64,000 nt of DNA from Streptomyces sp. NBC_00344 (lineage in GTDB: Bacteria > Actinomycetota > Actinomycetes > Streptomycetales > Streptomycetaceae): assembly GCF_036088315.1 (NCBI RefSeq), contig NZ_CP107996.1:5996001-6060000 (forward strand). The letters run 5' to 3'. The translations under genes were made by a program, and so were the position numbers. The notes under the pieces were generated by a model that ran no database searches, was not told the DNA's origin, and worked only from the letters and a program-made list of their open reading frames with translations. Of this stretch, positions 34,642-43,800 are shown in pieces. How positions within the stretch are numbered: position 1 is the stretch's first letter; each line of letters begins with the position of its first letter.

Positions 34642-34836
34642 TCAGAACTTGATCCCGCCCAGAAGGCTGGCGAGGCTGGCGCTGCCGGCCGTGATGCTCG
34701 GGGCGATTGCGGTGCCCGCGAGGAAGAAGCCGAAGAGTGCGCAGACGAAGCCGTGGGATGCCTTGAGTCCGTCTTTCCTGAAGAAGAGGAAGACGATGAT
34801 TCCGAGCAGTACTACACCTGACATGGACAGGATCAT
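34642..34836 (-). CDS. Small two-helix membrane protein (Spd-like)
   Basis: 64 residues: helix 1 at about 3-19 (LSMSGVVLLGIIVFLFF), a basic turn RKDGLKASH, helix 2 at about 28-45 (GFVCALFGFFLAGTAIAPS), and a C-terminal tail TAGSASLASLLGGIKF. The ATG at 34836 is chosen because CAGGAGA lies 6 bases before it. It ends 37 bases before the ATPase gene and is surely co-transcribed. Plasmid spread proteins of Streptomyces have this look, but the function here is not known. Confidence 0.75.
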   Translation of the reverse strand: MILSMSGVVLLGIIVFLFFRKDGLKASHGFVCALFGFFLAGTAIAPSITAGSASLASLLGGIKF

Positions 34837-35129
34837 GAGGGTCTCCTGATTGAGGGGGACAGTCACCATGAGTTCTTCCAGTCTCACAGAAAGTATCTAT
34901 GCGATAAAAGGCGCAAATGGGTTATTTATCGGATTTCTCACTGGACTGGCCTACATTTCGGCACCCTCGAACCCGGAGAACCGCCACAACCGGGCGGTGT
35001 CCCCACTCCGGACGATCCTTGCCGCAGCCGCCCCGGGCCGTGTCCACCGACGGGCAGTACCCTTTCGATTCACTCGTACGGCTTGCCCGCCGTACGACGA
35101 GGTCAACGGCACGGAAGGCGGCAGGCGCG

Positions 35130-35522
35130 ATGAGCGGAACCCCGGATCCCGAGGTGGTCGAACTGGCGACGAAGGTCTTCGACCTCGCCCGCCGGGGCGA
35201 GACCGGGACGCTCTGTGCGTACGTCGACGCGGGAGTGCCGCCGAACCTCACCAACGACCGGGGCGACTCGCTGGTGATGCTTGCCGCCTACCACGGCCAC
35301 GCGGAGACGGTGGAAGCGCTGATCGCCCGCGGCGCCGACGCCGACCGCGCCAACGACCGCGGGCAGACGCCGCTGGCCGGAGCGGTCTTCAAGGGCGAGG
35401 ACGCCGTGGTCCGGGCGCTGCTCGCCGGTGGCGCCGACCCGGCCGCCGGAACGCCTTCCGCGATGGATACCGCGCGGATGTTCGGGAAGGCAGAGCTGGT
35501 GGAACTGTTCAGCACCCGCTGA
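35130..35522 (+). CDS. Ankyrin-repeat protein
   Basis: 130 residues made of about three ankyrin repeats: RGDSLVMLAAYHGHAETVEALIARGAD, RGQTPLAGAVFKGEDAVVRALLAGGAD, and a partial one after it. There is no enzyme domain or signal peptide, so it is a cytoplasmic protein-protein adaptor. Single-gene ankyrin proteins often sit beside a catalase in Streptomyces, but none is here. GGCAGG before the ATG is a fair ribosome site. The 293-base gap upstream has an AT-rich stretch (34870-34970) that may hold its promoter and that of the small membrane protein. Confidence 0.85.
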   Translation: MSGTPDPEVVELATKVFDLARRGETGTLCAYVDAGVPPNLTNDRGDSLVMLAAYHGHAETVEALIARGADADRANDRGQTPLAGAVFKGEDAVVRALLAGGADPAAGTPSAMDTARMFGKAELVELFSTR

Positions 35523-35724
35523 ACCGGGCCGTCGTAAATGTGGTCGCGGTGGCGAAATGGGTGGGTCATCATGACGTCGCAGGTCCGGTTCCGGGCCACC
35601 GACGAGAGGCAGAGGAAGATGGACTGCATCAGGCAGAGGACAACGGGCGGCCGAACATGCTGTTGCGCGGCCAGGTAATCCACGATTCCCGGTTGCGTCG
35701 ACAGCTTGATGTGAGGCTTCTTCC

Positions 35725-37143
35725 ATGATCGATCCAGTCATAGCGCCGAGCGGCACGTTGCTCGGTCTCCTCCAGAGGGGCCGTGGTGACGGCACGCTGC
35801 ATGCGCTCGCCGCGCCGCGCGCAGAGGCGCTCGCGGCCTTGAACCACTGCGTACTGAGCGACCCCCGCCACGACTGGCAGGTCGAGAACCGTTCGCTCTA
35901 CTACGCACGGCTCTGCCTCGATCTCGACGGCGGTCTCGACGAGATCGAGCGCCACCTCTTCGACCCCGAGGACCACATCGACACCGAGGACACCAGGACC
36001 GGCCTGGCCCTCGCGGTCCTGGGGCACCTCGCCTCCTACGACAGGGACGACGCGCTCGTCCTGCTGCGGAGGTACGCGGCGACCGGCGCCAACTGGGCGT
36101 GGGCGCTCGACGAACTCGCGCTCCGTGACGACGACGCCGGGCTGCGTGCGCTCGCCGGGCCGGTGCTCAGCCGTTTCCCTGTCACCCCGCAGGGCGAGGC
36201 CGAGCTGGCTGCCGCGGTGCGGGATGCCTACGAGCCCCGGCCCTGGCGGCTCTGGGCCGACGACCCCCGGGAAACCGTCGGTGCACGGGTCAGGGCGGCG
36301 GGGGAGCAGGGATCCTTCGACCGCTGGCAGCGGCAGATGCGCCCGACCGGCCCCCGGCCCGGCTGGAGCGTCCAGGCTGTCTTCGACTGGGCCCAGCAGG
36401 GCCTGGAACGCGGCAGCGAGCTCCATCTGGCCGCGGCCCGCTGTCTCACGGCGGTGGCGGGCCCGCAGGACAGGGCTGCGATCACCGAGGCCGCCCGCAG
36501 CGGCAGCGACGGCGCCCGCGGCGCGGCACTGCACTATCTCGCCGAAGCACAGGACCCCGCCGTTCTCGACCTGATCGAGGAAGCGGTCCACAGCCCCGTC
36601 CGTACGGTCTCCGAAGCGGCCGTCGCCGCCTTCGAGCGCATGTGCGGGGACCAGGCGCTGGACCGGGCGCGCGGCTGGGCGCAGCGGCCCGACGCGCTGG
36701 GGGCCTCCGCCGCAGGGGTGCTCGCCGCCCGGGGCGGGGCGCAGGACGCGCATCTGGTGCTGGGCGCCCTGCGCGAGACCGTACGGTCCGAAGGCCCGGA
36801 CACCCGGCTGCTGTGGAGCCTGGTCGACGGCGCGGGCCGGCTCGGCATCGCCTGCGCGGCGCCGGTGCTGCGCCATGTGTACCGCGAGACCGCCTCCTCC
36901 CACCTCCGCGGCAGCGCGGCCCGCGCGCTGGCGGCCACCGATCCCACCTTCGGGGCCGGATTCGCGGTCGAGTGCCTGTGGGACTGCGAGGAGACAACGA
37001 GGGAAGTAGCCGCTCTGCACGCCGAGACCGGTGACATCAGGGTCGTCGACCGGCTGCGGAGGCTCGCTGCCGATCCCGCCGAGGAGGCGGAGGTGCAGAC
37101 CGCTGTGCGCAGCAGGATCGGAACCGAGGGGACACCGCACTGA
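35725..37143 (+). CDS. HEAT-repeat protein
   Basis: 472 residues of helical repeats. Regular helix pairs are seen in the middle and C-terminal part (AAARCLTAVAGPQDRAAITEAARSG, ARGAALHYLAEAQDPAVLDLIEEAV, GSAARALAATDPTFGAGFAVECL), as in HEAT/PBS-lyase repeats. No catalytic motif, signal peptide or membrane helix. It probably serves as a binding scaffold; partner unknown. GAGG lies before the ATG. Its end abuts a pxpB remnant on the other strand, so a past deletion may have fallen close to its stop codon. Confidence 0.75.
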   Translation: MIDPVIAPSGTLLGLLQRGRGDGTLHALAAPRAEALAALNHCVLSDPRHDWQVENRSLYYARLCLDLDGGLDEIERHLFDPEDHIDTEDTRTGLALAVLGHLASYDRDDALVLLRRYAATGANWAWALDELALRDDDAGLRALAGPVLSRFPVTPQGEAELAAAVRDAYEPRPWRLWADDPRETVGARVRAAGEQGSFDRWQRQMRPTGPRPGWSVQAVFDWAQQGLERGSELHLAAARCLTAVAGPQDRAAITEAARSGSDGARGAALHYLAEAQDPAVLDLIEEAVHSPVRTVSEAAVAAFERMCGDQALDRARGWAQRPDALGASAAGVLAARGGAQDAHLVLGALRETVRSEGPDTRLLWSLVDGAGRLGIACAAPVLRHVYRETASSHLRGSAARALAATDPTFGAGFAVECLWDCEETTREVAALHAETGDIRVVDRLRRLAADPAEEAEVQTAVRSRIGTEGTPH

Positions 37144-37331
37144 CCCGGGGCGGTCCCGTGCGGCCGCTCCGGTCCGTCCAGCAGCACGGTCCTGGCCGCC
37201 GGCCCGGTGTCGCGCGTCGCCGGCAGCTCACCCGCGGCGCGGCGGCGCAGCTCCGCGTGCGGCGCCTGCGTCCGCTCCGCCGGATCCGGTTCGATCAGCA
37301 GCGCGCTCCCACCCGTCGGAAGCACCCTCAA
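37144..37331 (-). pseudogene. pxpB: Remnant of 5-oxoprolinase subunit B (pxpB)
   Basis: Starting at TTG overlapping the pxpA stop (TTGA), the minus strand reads MRVLPTGGSALLIEPDP, then APHAELRRRAAGELPATRD and PAARTVLLDGPERPHG, which is the N-terminus of the KipI/PxpB family. The likeness stops after about 60 codons. The frame stays open but passes antisense through the HEAT gene, and the rest of the roughly 200-residue subunit and the pxpC gene expected after it are missing. It is read as a deletion remnant; the exact end is uncertain. Confidence 0.6.
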
Positions 37332-38086
37332 GCGAACGACTCCAGAGTCACACCGGCGGCGAGGAGCTCACGGCGCACCCGAAGCGCGAGTGCCGCCGCC
37401 CCCGGGGTGTCGCCGTGCAGACAGAGCGAGCGGGCCCGTACCTGAAGCCGTTCACCGGTGATCGCTGTCACCGAACCGTCACGTGCCATGGAGAGCGCAC
37501 GGGCGAGCACCGCGTCGGGATCGTGGACCACGGCGCCGGGCAGGCTGCGCGGCACCAGGGTGGACTGCGCCGTGTACGCGCGATCGGCGAAGGCCTCGGG
37601 TACCGGTGCGAGGCCGGCCGCCGCGGCGGCGGCCAGCAGCCGGGACCCGGGCAGGCCGAGCACCGGGAGCCCGCCCCCGGCAAGCCGCACACCGGCGACC
37701 ACCGCGCCGGCCTGGACGTCGTCGTGGACCGTGCGGTTGTAGAGCGCGCCATGCGGTTTGACGTACGAGACCCGGGTGCCCGCAGCCCGTGCGAACACGT
37801 CCAGCGCGCCGATCTGGTAGGCGACTTCGTCCGCGAGTTCATCCGCGGGAACCTCCATCGCGCGGCGCCCGAAGCCGGCCAGATCCCGGTAGGAGACCTG
37901 GGCACCGATCACCACCCCGCGCTCGGCGCCCAGATCACAGACCCGGCGCATGGTGGACGGGTCACCCGCGTGAAATCCACAGGCGACATTGGCGCTGGTG
38001 ACGACGGAGAGCAGAGCGTCGTCATCGGTCAGCGCCCAGCGGCCGAACCCTTCACCCAGGTCGGCATTGAGGTCGATCGTGGTCAT
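37328..38086 (-). CDS. pxpA: 5-oxoprolinase subunit A (LamB/YcsF family)
   Basis: 252 residues, complete, with the family start TTIDLNADLGEGFGRW, then VTSANVACGFHAGDPSTMRR, GAQVSYRDLAGFGRR and VKPHGALYN. PxpA works with PxpB and PxpC to open 5-oxoproline with ATP. Here PxpB is only a remnant and PxpC is absent, so the enzyme cannot work unless the partners lie elsewhere. GGAGGGAG precedes the ATG. It is divergent from the condensin-like operon with 151 bases between. Confidence 0.93.
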   Translation of the reverse strand: MTTIDLNADLGEGFGRWALTDDDALLSVVTSANVACGFHAGDPSTMRRVCDLGAERGVVIGAQVSYRDLAGFGRRAMEVPADELADEVAYQIGALDVFARAAGTRVSYVKPHGALYNRTVHDDVQAGAVVAGVRLAGGGLPVLGLPGSRLLAAAAAAGLAPVPEAFADRAYTAQSTLVPRSLPGAVVHDPDAVLARALSMARDGSVTAITGERLQVRARSLCLHGDTPGAAALALRVRRELLAAGVTLESFA

Positions 38087-38199
38087 GCGGCTCCCTCCAG
38101 AAGCGAAATCCTAGGCCCTGGCCGTGCTGTGCGCGGGCGCTGACCGGGCCATGGGCGGGCCGGAGCGGCCCGGTGGCCCGCGCGTCCCATCCGCGCCGT

Positions 38200-38230
38200 T
38201 TCGACCGGTGTCAGTGCGAGGACCTAATCT
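38200..38230 (+). promoter_or_regulatory. Promoter of the condensin-like operon, probably leaderless
   Basis: TTCGAC (38200-38205) and TAATCT (38225-38230) are separated by 19 bases. Transcription would start 7-8 bases after the -10, at or next to the GTG at 38238. No ribosome site lies before that GTG. Confidence 0.5.
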
Positions 38231-38237
38231 GTGCAGC

Positions 38238-39764
38238 GTGACTTCGCCTGCCTCGACGGAATTCGTTCCGCCCCAGCTCAGCGCGGGGCCGCGGCCCGCG
38301 CCGGGCCCGGCCGCCGACGAGGGGCTGGCGCGGCGCCTGCGCGCGCTCGCCTGCACCGCTCCGCTGCACGACCTCGACGTGCGCAAGGCCAATCTGGCGG
38401 GCGAGTACACGGTCTACGCCATGGCGGAGGTCGCGCTCGCCGCGATCGACCTGGTCACCCTCAACATGGATTTCGACACCGGCGCCGACCACGACCAGAT
38501 AGTGGCCAGACTGCTGCCGCGCGTCGCCGCTCAGGCCCCGGGCCGCCCCGTGGGCGAGCACGAGCGGGTGGCCCGCTGGGTGCTGGAGAATCTGATCAAC
38601 GTGGGGAGCGTGGACCGGGGTTTCCGCGCGGTCTACGGCACATTCGGCCCCGACGGCGCCTACATCCGGCGGGACTACGACTTCAAGCTGGTCGAAGAGG
38701 TGCCCGGACACGGCGGGAGCGTCTACCTGCGCACCACCGACGAAGCGGTCAACGTGCTGGTGGGCGCGCTCGACACGGACGTCACCAGTGCCCAGATCGC
38801 CGCTGAGGTGAAGCTCGAGGTGCTTATCAGCCGGGGCCGTCTCGCCGACGCGCAGCACGCTGCGGAGCAGGCCAGATACCGGACCGTGCAGTATGCGGAG
38901 ACGCTGCGCAGGACCTTGGAGGCGACCCGGCGCAACGTCCGGGCCGTCGACTGGCTCGAAGCGGTGCCCGACATGATCGACGAGGCACTCGACCACGTCG
39001 CGGACCGCTACCGCCACGAGAACGCGATCCTCACCAACATCCGCAAGGCCAGGGACGAGGCCGAGGAGCCGGAGAACAGACGCCGGGCCGCCGAGCTCGT
39101 CGACATCGTCAAGGACTGCATCCGCCGCCACACCCAGCTCCAGTCCCGCCTCCTGGAGGCCGGCCCGCTGTTCCGCGCCGAGCAGGACCGGCAGGCGTTC
39201 GCGGCCCCGACGGGCAGTGCCGGTCTCGATCTGTACGGCCAGCTGGTCGCCCCCGTACTGCCGTTGCCCCTGGAGCAGGCCATCCGGGTCACCGACGCCT
39301 TCTTCGCGCGAGGCACCGGGCTCCGCACTCCCGTCTCGGTGCGGCTGGGGGACCTGGTCGACATCCTGCTCACCCCGCCCGCCGAACGTGAACACCTGGG
39401 CGCGGAGATGCCCGAGCCGGACCTCATCGCCACACCCGACGACAGCCGGTTCAGCGAGGAGCAGCTGGCGACCGCGATGGAGCTGCTGGACCTCGAGCAC
39501 GACGCCCCGCGCAGGCTTTCCGGTCTCCTCGCGGACGCGCGGCGCCGCGACCCCGAACTCCCCTATCTGGTCGCCCTGCTGGCCGTCCACGCGGCCAGCC
39601 CGCCCGTCGGCACCGCCTACCGGCAGGGTGAGCGGCGCCTGCTCTTCGCTGTCGACGACGGCACTGAGCTGGAGGACCCGGAGTTCGGCGGGGCCGATCT
39701 GATCGTCGGCACCGCGCTGCTCGATGCGGCAGGGATGGCCGCCGGCCGTACGGAGGGGCTATGA
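38238..39764 (+). CDS. Kleisin-like subunit of an SMC/MukBEF-type complex (MksF/MukF position)
   Basis: 508 residues, rich in Ala, Arg and Glu. The N-terminal third looks like a winged-helix domain (YDFKLVEEVPGHGGSVYLRTTDEAVNVLVGALDTDVTSAQIAAEVKLEVLISRGR). A long helical stretch at about 210-310 with charged heptads follows (RYRTVQYAETLRRTLEATRRNVRAV), and then a C-terminal domain. Size and position as first gene before a smaller winged-helix protein and a giant SMC-like ATPase match MukF/MksF kleisins. That assignment is by order, size and shape, not by a recognised domain match. GTG start, probably leaderless. The next gene is 55 bases downstream. Confidence 0.6.
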   Translation: MTSPASTEFVPPQLSAGPRPAPGPAADEGLARRLRALACTAPLHDLDVRKANLAGEYTVYAMAEVALAAIDLVTLNMDFDTGADHDQIVARLLPRVAAQAPGRPVGEHERVARWVLENLINVGSVDRGFRAVYGTFGPDGAYIRRDYDFKLVEEVPGHGGSVYLRTTDEAVNVLVGALDTDVTSAQIAAEVKLEVLISRGRLADAQHAAEQARYRTVQYAETLRRTLEATRRNVRAVDWLEAVPDMIDEALDHVADRYRHENAILTNIRKARDEAEEPENRRRAAELVDIVKDCIRRHTQLQSRLLEAGPLFRAEQDRQAFAAPTGSAGLDLYGQLVAPVLPLPLEQAIRVTDAFFARGTGLRTPVSVRLGDLVDILLTPPAEREHLGAEMPEPDLIATPDDSRFSEEQLATAMELLDLEHDAPRRLSGLLADARRRDPELPYLVALLAVHAASPPVGTAYRQGERRLLFAVDDGTELEDPEFGGADLIVGTALLDAAGMAAGRTEGL

Positions 39765-39819
39765 GCCACAGCGAACCGACCGCGGGGAACCGACGGGAAA
39801 CAACCGAGGAGCAGCAACC

Positions 39820-40731
39820 GTGAGCGAGACCCACGCCGAGCACCACGCGTGGAGCGATCAGGACCCGGGAGACGCACCGGAGCAGCGGAGCGCACCTGCC
39901 GCGTCCGCCGCGGTCACCCCTGCCGACGCGGCGGACGCGGCCCGGCTGGTCGCCTTCGGCCTTCAGCCCAGACTGCTGCCGGCCAGGGACGCCGAGTACA
40001 CGGAGCTGCTGCGCAGATACCGGGAAGCACCCGCCTTCGCCCGGCTGGCCGACGCCGTCGCCACCGGCCTCGGCCTGGTGGTCCTGGAGGTATCCACCCG
40101 CGCGGGTATGGCAGTCACGGCGGCGGAGGACTCGGTCTTCGCGGTACGGATGGGTGACTACGCCCGGCGTGCGGCGGCCGACTCGGCCGACCGGTTCCTG
40201 CACGGTCTCGCCCATCTCGCTGTCGCCGCCATGTCGTTCCCGCGCCCCGAGGACCTGGCCGACGACGGCTACATCGGGCGTATCACCGTCAACGGCGTCG
40301 ACGCATTCGTCCGTCAGGCCTGCCGCCGGCTAGAGGAACGCGCCGAGGAACAGGGCGAGAACAGCGACCCGGCCACCGAGTCTCCGGGGCTTGAAGCGGC
40401 CTGGCGGATCTACGCACGGCGCAGCTCCACCGGTGCCACCAAGGACGCCCGCAGGCTGGCGGGTTCCACCACCGGAATCGTGGCCAAGGCGATCGCCTTC
40501 CTCACCGATTCGGGCTTTCTGCAGCGCACAGGGGACGACGGCGGGGGATCCTGCAGGACCACCGCGCGCTATCAGCTTCAGGTCCGCGACATGGCGGGCA
40601 GCGCCGCGATGGCCGAACTCCTCGAACTCGGCGTCGTACCGGTGACGGACGGCACGGCCACACTGCTCCCGCCTTCCGAGGCCGACGATCTCGAACTCGC
40701 CGCCGACGCGGGTCTGCCCTTCCATACCTGA
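39820..40731 (+). CDS. KITE-like winged-helix subunit (MksE/MukE position)
   Basis: 303 residues: an acidic, Ala-rich N-terminus (1-45), a helical core (50-175, LVAFGLQPRLLPARDAEYTELLRRYREAPAF; HGLAHLAVAAMSFPRPEDL), and a C-terminal winged-helix-like part (TTGIVAKAIAFLTDSGFLQRTGDDGGGSCRTTARYQLQVRDMAG, about 220-265). Dimeric winged-helix (KITE) proteins of this size bridge the kleisin in MukBEF, MksBEF and Wadjet. GAGGAG precedes the GTG. It lies between the kleisin-like and SMC-like genes. Functional call inferred from context. Confidence 0.6.
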   Translation: MSETHAEHHAWSDQDPGDAPEQRSAPAASAAVTPADAADAARLVAFGLQPRLLPARDAEYTELLRRYREAPAFARLADAVATGLGLVVLEVSTRAGMAVTAAEDSVFAVRMGDYARRAAADSADRFLHGLAHLAVAAMSFPRPEDLADDGYIGRITVNGVDAFVRQACRRLEERAEEQGENSDPATESPGLEAAWRIYARRSSTGATKDARRLAGSTTGIVAKAIAFLTDSGFLQRTGDDGGGSCRTTARYQLQVRDMAGSAAMAELLELGVVPVTDGTATLLPPSEADDLELAADAGLPFHT

Positions 40732-40814
40732 TCCGCCCCCTGCCTGCCCCCGGGCCACACGGCCCGCCCGGGATTCCGCCCGGAACTTCCGAACCACGAC
40801 GAGAGTCCGCCGCC

Positions 40815-43800
40815 ATGTACGAGCTGTCCCGGGTCCGCCTCTACTCCATCGGGCCCGCAGGTGCGCGCTATGCGGACACCGTGCTCGACCTGCGAGGGGT
40901 GGGAGCACCGGTGCCCCACCCCGCCCCGGCGCAAGCGGAGTTCTTCGCGGAGGAGCCGGTCGGCCCGCCGCGCCGCCCGGCTCCGGCCGGTGTCCTCTTC
41001 CTGGAGAACGGCGGGGGCAAGTCGGTCCTGCTGAAACTGATCTTCTCGGTGATGCTCCCGGGCCACCGCAACACACTCGGCGGTGCGAGCTCCGGCGTGC
41101 TGCGTAAGTTCCTGCTCGCGGACGACTGCGGTCATGTGGCCCTCGAGTGGCAGCACACCCGCACCGGCGAACTGGTCGTCGTGGGCAAGGCCAGTGAATG
41201 GCGGGGACGGCAGGTCTCCAACGACCCGAGGAAGTTCGCCGAGGCCTGGTACTCCTTCAGGCCCGGCCCCGGCATGAGCCTCGACTCCCTCCCGGTCGCC
41301 GAATCGACCGCCGTACGCCCGCCGGTGGAAGGCGCGTCCGGGGCGCGCGGACGGCGTCGCACGATGAAGGGGTTCCGCGACGCGCTCACCGAAGCGGGCA
41401 AGACCTATCCGCATCTCGATGTCCAGTGGGAGGAGATCCACGACCGCTGGAACGAACACCTCGGCGATCTCGGTCTCGACCCCGAACTCTTCCGCTATCA
41501 GCGTGAGATGAACGCCGACGAGGGTGAGGCAGCCGGACTCTTCGCGGTCAAGAAGGACTCCGACTTCACCGATCTCCTGCTGCGGGCCGTCACCGACACC
41601 CGGGACACCGACGGCATCGCCGACCTCGTCGGCAGCTTCGGCAACAAGCTGGGACGCCGCGCCGAGCTCACCGCCGAGCGGGACTTCACCGCGGGCTCCG
41701 TCGACCTGCTGGGTCGCATCGTGGAAGCCGCCGGCACCCGCTCGCGGTCACGGGACGTCCACGCGGGAGCGGAGCGCCGTACCCGCACGCTCGCCCGCAG
41801 GCTCTCCGACCGCGCCGCCGACGAGCGCGGCAGGTCCGCCGATCTCGCCCAGCAGGTCACCGCGGCCGCACACCGGGTGACCGAGGCCGAGGACGCCCGG
41901 AGCCGCAGCTCGCTGATCGCCGCCGAACTGGCCTACCGCCACGCGTCCCTGGCGCTCACCGTCGCGGAGAGGTCCGCGGCGGCACAGCGCAAGGAACTGG
42001 CCGAAGCCCGTACCCTGCACTCCTCCTGGCAGGCCGCCGAAGCCGTACTGCGCCACCGTGCGGCAGCCGACCGCTCGGCGCGCGTCGCGGTGGCCATCCG
42101 GGAAGCCGAGCGGGACGCGGCCCCGGCGCTGGCCGCCAGGGCCACCGCCGCGGTCGAACTCGTACGCGCCCTGCACACGGCCGCCGAGGCGGGCGAACGG
42201 GTGGCCGACGACGAGGAAGCGCGCTCGGCCACCCTCCAGACAGCGGGCGAGGCCGCGCACCGGGACGCCACGGCGGCGGCGACCGAGGCGCAGCGCGCCC
42301 GCAGCGAGGCCGGACATCTGCGTCAGCGCCTCGGCGAGGTCGAGCAGGAGACCGCCGAAGCGGTCCGCGCCGGATGGCTCGACGACACCGCACCCGACGC
42401 GGACCCGGCCAGAGCGGCGATGGCGGCAAGCGAGGCGGAGAAGACGGCGGTCACCGCCTGGGACACCGCTCGCGAAGCAGCCCGTACGACGACGGACCAC
42501 GCCAGAGCGGCGGCGGCGGCCGAGAGCCGCGCCGAACTCGCAGCGGCCCGCGCGGCGGACGCGGCCCGCGCCGCGGAGAACGCCTACGACGCGCAGTTGC
42601 GCAGCGCGCAGTCCATCGCCGCCGAGAACCGGCTCGCCGAGCTGTTGAGTCTCCCGCCCGCGATCACCGCCGCGCTGCCGCAGCCCCGCAGCGGCGCGAG
42701 CACACCGGGGGGCCCGCAGCACGAAGAGGACTCCGCTGCGCCGGAGCCGGCCGAGCGCACCGGCATCCCCCGCACCGTCACCGCGGTCCCGCTCACCGCG
42801 GACGAACTCGACCGCAACGCCGAGGAACTGCAGACCCTGCTCGACCGCGGGGTCTCATCGGCGGAACGCCAGCTCTTCGAGCTGCGCACCGCCGCCGCTG
42901 ACGACTCCCGCATCCTCGGTGCGCTCGGCGACGGCGGGCTGCTGCCCCCGGGGCCCGATGTCCTCGCCACCGTCGAGTTCCTCGGCGAACACGGCATCCC
43001 GGCTCTGCCCGGCTGGCGCTACCTGGCCCAGGCAGTCGCCCCGGCCGACCACGCCTCCGTACTGGCCGCCCGCCCCGAACTGGTCGACGGTGTGGTCATC
43101 ACGGACCCGGCCGCCCACGCCAGAGCCCGTGAAGTGCTCACCGGCGCCGCCCTGCTGCCGCGTTCCGCGGTGGCCGTCGGCACCACGGCGGCACTCCTCG
43201 CACCGGTGCCAGGACCGGGCCCCGCGGGCGGCGGGGGCGACGTCTTCCTGGTCCCTCCGAACCCGGCCATGCACGACGAGTACGCCGCGGACGAGGAGCG
43301 CCGGACGCTGCGCTCGAGGGCGGCCGACCGGGACGAGGAGATCCGCGGACTCGCCGCCCGGCTCGGCGGCGACCGGACGCTCGCCGCCCGCCTCGGCTCC
43401 TGGCGCGAGGACTGCCCGCCCGGCACGCTCGACGAGCTCGCCGCGGCGGCCGGTCGTGCCAAGGAGGCCGCGGCGGCCGCCGAAGCCGCACTCGAAGAGG
43501 CGAGGGCGGTCCGGACCGAAGCCGAGGAGACGGCGGCCGAAGCGGCCCGGATCAGGGACGAACGGCAGGACGCCGCCCAGCGGGCCCGCCGGGTGGCCGA
43601 CGCGCTCGCCGGACTCGCCTTCCGGCTCCGTGAACGCACGGGCTGGCAGGCCAACCTGCGTGAACTCACCGACGAGGCCGCCGAGTCCGAGGCCAGGGCC
43701 GCCTCATTCCTGGAACGGGCCAGATCCGCCGACGAGGACCGCAGGGCCGCCCAGCGGGCCGCCGACGACGCCCACCGCACCGCCAGGGCACTGCGCGCCG

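Noticed and set aside
36534..37331. Full-length pxpB from the 265-aa open frame
   Set aside because: Only the first 60 or so codons resemble PxpB; the rest is the antisense shadow of the HEAT-repeat gene.
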